This document shows, piece after piece, positions 32,427 to 32,933 of a stretch of DNA of 32,933 nt. Each line of letters begins with the position of its first letter. Positions within the stretch are counted from its first letter, which is position 1. Source of the stretch: Burkholderia sp. E7m39 (GTDB lineage: Bacteria; Pseudomonadota; Gammaproteobacteria; Burkholderiales; Burkholderiaceae); the NCBI GenBank assembly GCA_001319865.1, contig BBSL01000267.1, forward strand, positions 1-32,933, read 5' to 3'. Below the pieces are notes generated by a model. It had not been told where the DNA came from. It worked only from the letters and a program-made list of their open reading frames with translations, and searched no databases. Made by a program: the position numbers and the translations under genes.

Positions 32427-32933
32427 GTCGATACCTTTTCCGATTGTTGTGAGTGACGTCTGTGGTCGAGCAGCGCCTGCTTCACGCGCGCCGCGACGAG
32501 CGTGCTGACACGCTCGTTCGATTGCACGGTGAGCCCGGCGATATGCGGCGTCAGAATCAGGTTCGGCGCACCCGCAAGCGGTGACGCGGCCTTCAGTGGT
32601 TCGTCGGCGAACACGTCGAGCGCGGCGCCGCCAAGGCGCCCTTGCCGCAGCGCTTCGGCGAGTGCGGTTTCGTCGATCACGCCGCCCCGCGACGTGTTGA
32701 TCACGGCGGCATGCGGCTTGAGCATCGATAGACGATCGGCGTCGAGCAGGTCGCGCGTCGCGTCGATCAATGGAACATGAACCGAAACCACATCCGCTGT
32801 CCGCAGCGCGTGCTCGAATGTGACGCATTGCGCGCCCGTCTCGCTCCAGCACGCGGCGCTCGGGGGCTGCTGCGGATCATAGCCCACCACCCGCATGTCG
32901 AGCGCGTGCGCCAGCCGCGCGACGAGCTGCCCT
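32423..32933 (-). CDS. D-isomer-specific 2-hydroxyacid dehydrogenase, SlcC-like, partial
   Basis: The C-terminal 169 residues are in the window; the N-terminal part lies beyond the right edge. The visible part starts in the NAD-binding domain just after the glycine motif (GQLVARLAHALDMRVVGYDP), with Asp as NAD discriminator. Catalytic residues of the family follow: Arg in NTSRGGVID, Glu in FADEPL and His in LTPHIAGLT. The segment PHIAGLTVQSNERVSTL resembles (S)-sulfolactate dehydrogenase SlcC, as I recall it. Phosphoglycerate, glyoxylate and hydroxypyruvate dehydrogenases share the fold. Its TGA overlaps the next gene's ATG, so the two enzymes are made together. If the pair acts like SlcC/ComC, it would interconvert the two sulfolactate enantiomers via sulfopyruvate. 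Confidence 0.82.
   Translation of the reverse strand, partial: GQLVARLAHALDMRVVGYDPQQPPSAACWSETGAQCVTFEHALRTADVVSVHVPLIDATRDLLDADRLSMLKPHAAVINTSRGGVIDETALAEALRQGRLGGAALDVFADEPLKAASPLAGAPNLILTPHIAGLTVQSNERVSTLVAARVKQALLDHRRHSQQSEKVST

Noticed and set aside
1..32933. CRISPR arrays, tRNA or rRNA genes, insertion sequences, prophage genes
   Set aside because: None was seen on reading both strands: no repeat-spacer pattern, no cloverleaf sequence recognised, no transposase or integrase motif.

Overview
The window is high-GC chromosomal or megaplasmid DNA, dense with aromatic and organic-acid catabolism genes, divergent regulators and TctC/Bug-type uptake genes. This points to a soil or rhizosphere member of the Burkholderiales, most like Paraburkholderia, Caballeronia or Burkholderia. 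The taxon is inferred from gene content and style, not from a marker gene.

Layout. (1) 1-898: the 5' end of an amidase gene (-), divergent from a TetR-family regulator (+). Two near-identical 6-4-6 palindromes lie between them. (2) 1336-10102: a complete mhp-type cluster for 3-(3-hydroxyphenyl)propionate. It is transcribed leftward as mhpA-B-D-F-E-T-C, with the IclR-type activator mhpR divergent and palindromic operator candidates in the shared promoter region. (3) 10630-12075: an RhlE-like DEAD-box helicase that looks compositionally foreign, flanked by poorly coding DNA and an unidentified decayed reading frame. (4) 12560-17234: soeA-B-C-like genes (-) for a cytoplasm-facing, membrane-anchored molybdenum sulfite dehydrogenase. 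(5) 17556-21599: a ThDP-dependent acetolactate-synthase-like enzyme (-), divergent from tctB-tctA (+), which end at a strong terminator. (6) 21879-29047: a leftward run dctA, frdB, frdC, frdD, class I hydratase alpha and beta, frdA, tctC. It combines a four-subunit fumarate reductase/succinate dehydrogenase-like complex with an L-tartrate dehydratase/fumarase-like enzyme and two carboxylate uptake components. (7) 29492-32933: a TauE/SafE-type anion exporter (-), a divergent LysR regulator (+), and a translationally coupled pair of hydroxyacid dehydrogenases (-) resembling the SlcC/ComC sulfolactate dehydrogenases. The second of these runs off the right edge.

How the genes may work together. 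The mhp block should take phenylpropionoids to pyruvate, acetyl-CoA and succinate. From 12.5 kb to the right edge, several genes recall organosulfonate catabolism: SoeABC-like sulfite oxidation, TauE-like anion export, TTT uptake and the SlcC/ComC-like pair. Others handle C4-dicarboxylates: DctA, the Frd-like complex and the Ttd/Fum-like hydratase. No known desulfonating enzyme (SuyAB, Xsc, CuyA) is visible. Either it lies outside the window, or the Frd-plus-hydratase module performs an undescribed reaction on a (possibly sulfonated) dicarboxylate. That module is the best candidate for new biology here. Its flavoprotein lacks the histidine that normally binds FAD covalently, and the dctA leader at its head carries three consecutive inverted repeats.
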